Below are positions 8,359 to 11,214 of a DNA stretch of 11,214 bases, one piece after another. A program made the position numbers and the translations under genes. Source of the DNA: JAAYJM01 sp964499465. Lineage in GTDB: Bacteria; Bacteroidota; Ignavibacteria; Kapaibacteriales; UBA2268. Positions within the stretch are counted from its first letter, which is position 1; each line of letters begins with the position of its first letter. Location of the stretch: NCBI GenBank assembly GCA_964499465.1, contig CAZCLJ010000152.1, forward strand, positions 1 to 11,214. The letters are read 5' to 3'. Under the pieces are notes generated by a model. The model was not told the origin of the DNA. It saw only the letters and a program-made list of their open reading frames with translations, and did not search any database.

Positions 8359-8364
8359 CTCCTT
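8359..8364 (-). promoter_or_regulatory. Shine-Dalgarno sequence of the giant gene
   Basis: On the minus strand this reads AAGGAG, eight bases before the ATG at 8350-8348. It is a near-perfect match to the anti-SD and fixes this start. The plus-strand gene has no comparable site, so the two divergent genes probably differ in how translation starts. Confidence 0.85.
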
Positions 8365-8832
8365 ATGATTGTGAAATTTATACTAATTAAAAATATATGA
8401 TTTATTTTTTCATTATTTTTTCATTTTGTAAGATATAAAAAAATTCTTAAAAAATCAAGAAAAAAAGAAAAAAAATTTATGATTATTTAATTAGAGATTT
8501 TTTAATTTTTGTATATATATTATCATTCAAATATTTCTATTTTAATAAAATAATAGCTTTTAGTACTATTTTTAATTTTCTGGATTAAAAATAATACTAT
8601 GTCCATTAAATATTATGACTTAAAATCGTTTGAAAAGTTTCAAAATTATTTAAGATAGTTGAAATATTTTTCAAATAAAATGAATCACAGAATAGCAGTG
8701 ATTTATTTATTTTATTTGCTATATTCAAATTCTATTATTTAAAATTTTATATTCTTTTTTATAAGAACTTTAAAAAATAATACCTTATTTTTTCATAAAT
8801 TGCAATTTTTTTTTCAAATAACAAAGAAATTT
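8365..8832. other. Divergent AT-rich intergenic region
   Basis: This region separates the two divergent start codons and must hold both promoters. It is extremely AT-rich. A purine-dominated A-tract run lies at 8436-8477 on the plus strand, which could be intrinsically bent DNA or a U/C-rich leader of the giant transcript. The one clear structure is the inverted repeat at 8672-8718. No convincing FCB-type promoter pair could be fixed, and no small gene or RNA gene is apparent. Confidence 0.7.
8672..8718. repeat. Inverted repeat in the divergent promoter region
   Basis: Outer arms CAAATAAAAT (8672-8681) and ATTTTATTTG (8709-8718) are perfect complements. Inner arms AATCAC (8683-8688) and GTGATT (8698-8703) are also perfect complements, around a 9-base loop. 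One arm has five extra bases between the two paired blocks (8704-8708), against a single unpaired base (8682) on the other side. It could be an operator for both genes or a hairpin in an RNA leader. Part of the outer match is expected by chance at this base composition; the GC-containing inner stem is less likely to be so. Confidence 0.55.
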
Positions 8833-10638
8833 ATGAAAATTTTAAAAAAATTGGAAAACATTATAAAAGATATAAGAGAAACTTCAGAATTACTTTGCCA
8901 AAGGAACTGGGCTGAACGTAATGCTGGTAATATTTCTTATAATATAAGCGATTTTATTTCTTTCAGTCAATTAAAAGAATTGGAGTATAAAGAGTTTAAT
9001 TTAAATAAAAATTATCCTTGCTTAAATAATGCAATTCTGTTAATAACTGCGACTGGCTCTAAGATGCGTGATTTAAGAAATAAGCCGGAAGAAAATTTGG
9101 TCGTTGTTGCTTTTAAAGAACAAACTGATTTATGCTATATATTCAATTTTAACAACAGTAATAACTCTCCAACTTCTGAACTTCCATCTCACCTTCTTAT
9201 TCACAATTTCCTTATTCAAAATAATTCTAATTGCAATGCAATTCTTCATACCCACCCGACTGAAATTATTGCTTTTTCTAATTCACCTGAAATAGAAAAC
9301 AGAAAGGATTTAAATGATATAATTTTCAAGATGCATCCTGAAGTTAGTATCTTAATACCAAAAGGGATTGGCTTTGTCCCATACAAAATTACCGGCTCAA
9401 GCGATTTAGCCGATGCAACTCTTAATGAACTCCGGCAGCACGATTGCGTTATTTGGGAAAAACACGGCTGCCTCGCTATCGGCGAGAGCGTAATTGATTG
9501 CTTCGATTCTATTGATATTTTAGCAAAGACGATAAATATTTACTTTTTATGCAAATCAGCAGGGTTCAATCCTACTGGACTAAGTGATTATCAATTACGT
9601 CAATTAAAATCCACTTTTAATCAAAAACAAACTGATAATTCTAATCTTTCAGATGATAAACATCAAATTATTGAACTTATTGAGAAATCAAGCAACATTA
9701 TTATTTTAACCCATATAAATACTGATGGGGACGCTATTGGTTCCAGTCTGGCTTTAAATGAGTATTGTGAAATAAAAGGCAAGAAATCAACAATTTTCAT
9801 TGATGGAAAAGTAAATGAAAACTACAACTTTTTAAATAATATATCTAAAGTTAATTCATTTAACAAAGAAAATCATTCTGAATTTTTTGAAAAAGCAGAC
9901 TTAATAATTGTTCTTGATTTAAATGATAGTTCCCGACTCGGTATTATGGAGGATTATTTTATAAGTTCTAAAGCAAAAAAAATTGTAATTGACCACCATT
10001 TAGAGCCAAAAATCAAATCTGATTTATCCCTAATAAATATAAAAAGCAGTTCTACTGGCGAATTAATTTGGTCATTACTTAAATCCGATAGTAAATTTAA
10101 AATAAATAAGGATATCGCCGATTATCTTTATTTAGCAATAATGACAGATACAGGAAATTTCACTTTTAGCAATACAAGTGCAAATACTTTACTTTCCGCT
10201 TCAGAATTAGTTGCTCTTGGTGCAAATCCTACTTACCTTTATAATAGCTATTATAATTCAATCCCTGCAAAACAAATGAAATTATTTGGTAGGGCACTTT
10301 CTGAAGTTGAGTTTTATTTCGATAACCATCTTAGCATTTTAATTGTTACAAAAGAAATGCTTAAAGAAACTGATTCTACTTTAAGCGACACAGAAAATTT
10401 CATTGAAAGGTTAATGACTATTAAAAATATGAAAATAGCCATTCAAATTACTGAATTAGATAACAATGAATTGAAACTTTCTTTTCGTTCAAAGGAAGGA
10501 ATTAACATAAGAAACATAGCTATAAAATATAATGGTGGTGGTCACAGCCAGGCATCAGGAGCGAAGGCAAAAGATATAAGTATTTTTGATTTGAAAAAAA
10601 TACTTATTGAAGAATGTAGTATATTAGTTAATTGCTAA
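8833..10638 (+). CDS. Class II aldolase (RhaD-like) fused to NrnA-like DHH/DHHA1 phosphoesterase
   Basis: This 601-residue cytosolic protein joins two enzymes. The N-terminal half (about 1-262) is a rhamnulose-1-phosphate-aldolase-like class II aldolase: ERN at 28-30 with GN at 32-33, GS at 75-76, PEEN at 85-88, catalytic Glu116 in SELPSHL, and zinc ligands His139, His141 and His211. These lie within one or two positions of E. coli RhaD Glu117, His141, His143 and His212. After a short polar linker, about 276-601 is a DHH/DHHA1 phosphoesterase like NrnA (nanoRNase and pAp phosphatase): HINTDGDAIGS (His294, Asp298, Asp300), Asp362, DHH 387-389, Asp439 in TDTG, and GGGH 568-571 with ASG 574-576. 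Both halves look complete. A TTG at 8800 would add 11 residues, but the ATG at 8833 fits RhaD numbering; no strong SD precedes either. The partnership is unfamiliar to me and the joint substrate is unknown. Confidence 0.9.
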   Translation: MKILKKLENIIKDIRETSELLCQRNWAERNAGNISYNISDFISFSQLKELEYKEFNLNKNYPCLNNAILLITATGSKMRDLRNKPEENLVVVAFKEQTDLCYIFNFNNSNNSPTSELPSHLLIHNFLIQNNSNCNAILHTHPTEIIAFSNSPEIENRKDLNDIIFKMHPEVSILIPKGIGFVPYKITGSSDLADATLNELRQHDCVIWEKHGCLAIGESVIDCFDSIDILAKTINIYFLCKSAGFNPTGLSDYQLRQLKSTFNQKQTDNSNLSDDKHQIIELIEKSSNIIILTHINTDGDAIGSSLALNEYCEIKGKKSTIFIDGKVNENYNFLNNISKVNSFNKENHSEFFEKADLIIVLDLNDSSRLGIMEDYFISSKAKKIVIDHHLEPKIKSDLSLINIKSSSTGELIWSLLKSDSKFKINKDIADYLYLAIMTDTGNFTFSNTSANTLLSASELVALGANPTYLYNSYYNSIPAKQMKLFGRALSEVEFYFDNHLSILIVTKEMLKETDSTLSDTENFIERLMTIKNMKIAIQITELDNNELKLSFRSKEGINIRNIAIKYNGGGHSQASGAKAKDISIFDLKKILIEECSILVNC

Positions 10639-10684
10639 TGTGTTACTGCTAATACCAAGTTGCTTTCATAAGTACAATTAAAGT

Positions 10685-10799
10685 GTCATTTCGAACCCCC
10701 TGATAAAGCAAACCCTTTATTTAAATGGAGATGACATCACTTAACACAGTCATTCTGAACCCCCTAATAAAGCAAGTGTTTTATTTAAATGGGAATGAC
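10685..10799 (+). repeat. Two 51-base hairpin subunits (A and B) within copy 1
   Basis: Subunit A (10685-10735) and subunit B (10749-10799) have equal length and match at 42 of 51 positions. Each folds with an eight-pair outer stem (GTCAT.../...ATGAC) and an inner ATAAAG/CTTTAT-type stem. At stem pair 7-45, A has T-A and B has C-G. Pairs 6-46 and 8-44 switch between Watson-Crick and G-T. The stems are therefore kept despite substitution. The same pair recurs at 10973-11087 in copy 2. Confidence 0.8.
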
Positions 10800-10835
10800 A
10801 TAAGTAAAAGTGTAATTCTGAAACAGTGCTTTTCA

Positions 10836-10904
10836 GTCATACTATCAGCAAGCTGATAGCATGACAAGAGATAAGTCATGCTATCAACTTGTTGATAGTA
10901 TGAC
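10836..10904 (+). repeat. Paired 30-base palindromes (C and D) forming a larger inverted repeat
   Basis: C (10836-10865) and D (10875-10904) are each 30-base palindromes with GTCAT/ATGAC ends. The reverse complement of D matches C at 28 of 30 positions. The two differences are the two partners of one stem pair (G-C in C, A-T in reverse-complemented D), which is a compensatory change. The whole can form two small hairpins or one long hairpin around a 9-base spacer. No U-run follows, so it is not a standard intrinsic terminator. It recurs at 11124-11192. Confidence 0.85.
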
Positions 10905-10923
10905 TGAGTAAAGATGTCATTGG

Positions 10924-11211
10924 TAATGTGTTACTGCTAATACCAAGTTACTTTCATAAGTACAATTAAAGTGTCATTTCGAACCCCCTGATAAAGCAAA
11001 CCCTTTATTTAAATGGAGATGACATCACTTAACACAGTCATTCTGAACCCCCTAATAAAGCAAGTGTTTTATTTAAATGGGAATGACATAAGTAAAAGTG
11101 TAATTCTGAAACAGTGCTTTTCAGTCATACTATCAGCAAGCTGATAGCATGACAAGAGATAAGTCATGCTATCAACTTGTTGATAGTATGACTGAGTAAA
11201 GATGTCATTGG
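10924..11211 (+). repeat. 288-base tandem repeat unit, copy 2 (third copy begins at 11212)
   Basis: This is a second full copy, starting TAATGTGTTACTG exactly 288 bases after copy 1. Bases 11212-11214 (TAA) match the start of a further copy, so the array may continue past the window edge. The near identity implies very recent duplication, ongoing homogenisation, or an assembly effect at a repeat. Confidence 0.95.
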
Positions 11212-11214
11212 TAA

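Larger units (their letters stand above)
10636..10923 (+). repeat. 288-base tandem repeat unit, copy 1
   Basis: This unit is followed directly by a second copy with the same 288-base period. By eye the two differ at one position (G at 10662, A at 10950). Its first three bases are the TAA stop codon of the aldolase-DHH gene. It contains four palindromic subunits (10685-10735, 10749-10799, 10836-10865, 10875-10904), all starting GTCAT and ending ATGAC. No open frame of note is present. Confidence 0.97.

Noticed and set aside
8641..8648. Minus-strand TAATTTTG, a match to the Bacteroidota -7 box TAnnTTTG, as promoter of the giant gene
   Set aside because: One such match is expected fairly often in about 450 bases of this AT-rich DNA. 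The nearest TTTG upstream is at a 23-base spacing, longer than usual, and it would imply a leader of almost 300 bases.
9104..9295. 63-codon plus-strand open frame inside the aldolase half
   Set aside because: It is out of frame with the intact aldolase motifs; its leucine- and isoleucine-rich product reflects the AT-rich composition, not a membrane protein gene.
10836..10904. Intrinsic terminator for the aldolase-DHH gene
   Set aside because: The hairpins are strong but no U-run follows either of them, so a standard Rho-independent terminator is not supported; some other 3'-end role remains possible.
35..10923. Composite transposon with inverted terminal repeats flanking the two genes
   Set aside because: The inverted elements are diverged and of different structure. 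No transposase or integrase is encoded between them and no target-site duplication could be seen. Dispersed intergenic repeats explain them better.
10636..11214. CRISPR array
   Set aside because: The repeated unit is 288 bases in direct tandem without unique spacers. The short palindromes inside differ from one another and are not evenly spaced, and no cas gene is present.

Overview
The window is AT-rich and holds two long, divergently transcribed genes separated by a roughly 450-base intergenic region. Non-coding, repeat-filled DNA lies at both ends. The large protein carries a lipid-free signal peptide and a C-terminal domain of the type IX secretion (Por) sorting class, together with module types common in Bacteroidota and related lineages. 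This points to a member of the FCB group (Bacteroidota, Ignavibacteria/Kapabacteria-like or Cloacimonadota-like). The exact phylum cannot be fixed from this sequence.

Layout. Bases 1-398 contain no gene. They carry a rearranged, inverted copy of a composite palindromic repeat, including a 61-base imperfect palindrome. A strong intrinsic terminator (399-434) closes the giant minus-strand gene (455-8350). That gene encodes a 2631-residue secreted mosaic: signal peptide, nidogen-like beta-sandwich, BNR-associated N-terminal-like domain, parallel beta-helix, three super-repeats each made of two FN3-like domains plus a larger module, a seventh FN3-like domain, a tail of duplicated small domains, and the T9SS sorting domain. 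Bases 8351-8832 are a very AT-rich divergent promoter region with a notable inverted repeat at 8672-8718. The plus-strand gene (8833-10638) encodes an apparently intact fusion of a rhamnulose-1-phosphate-aldolase-like class II aldolase with an NrnA-like DHH/DHHA1 phosphoesterase. Its stop codon is the first three bases of a 288-base unit that then repeats in tandem (10636-10923 and 10924-11211, one mismatch by eye), with a third copy starting at the window edge.

How the parts relate. The two proteins have no obvious shared pathway: one is a cell-surface or secreted structural or binding protein, the other a cytosolic enzyme. The strongest unexplained signals are two. First, the aldolase-DHH fusion, in which all key residues of both enzymes are retained. 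Second, a family of hairpin elements that all begin GTCAT and end ATGAC. These lie downstream of both genes in the same orientation relative to transcription, and related subunits differ by substitutions that preserve base pairing. No transposase, integrase, CRISPR array, tRNA or rRNA was seen.
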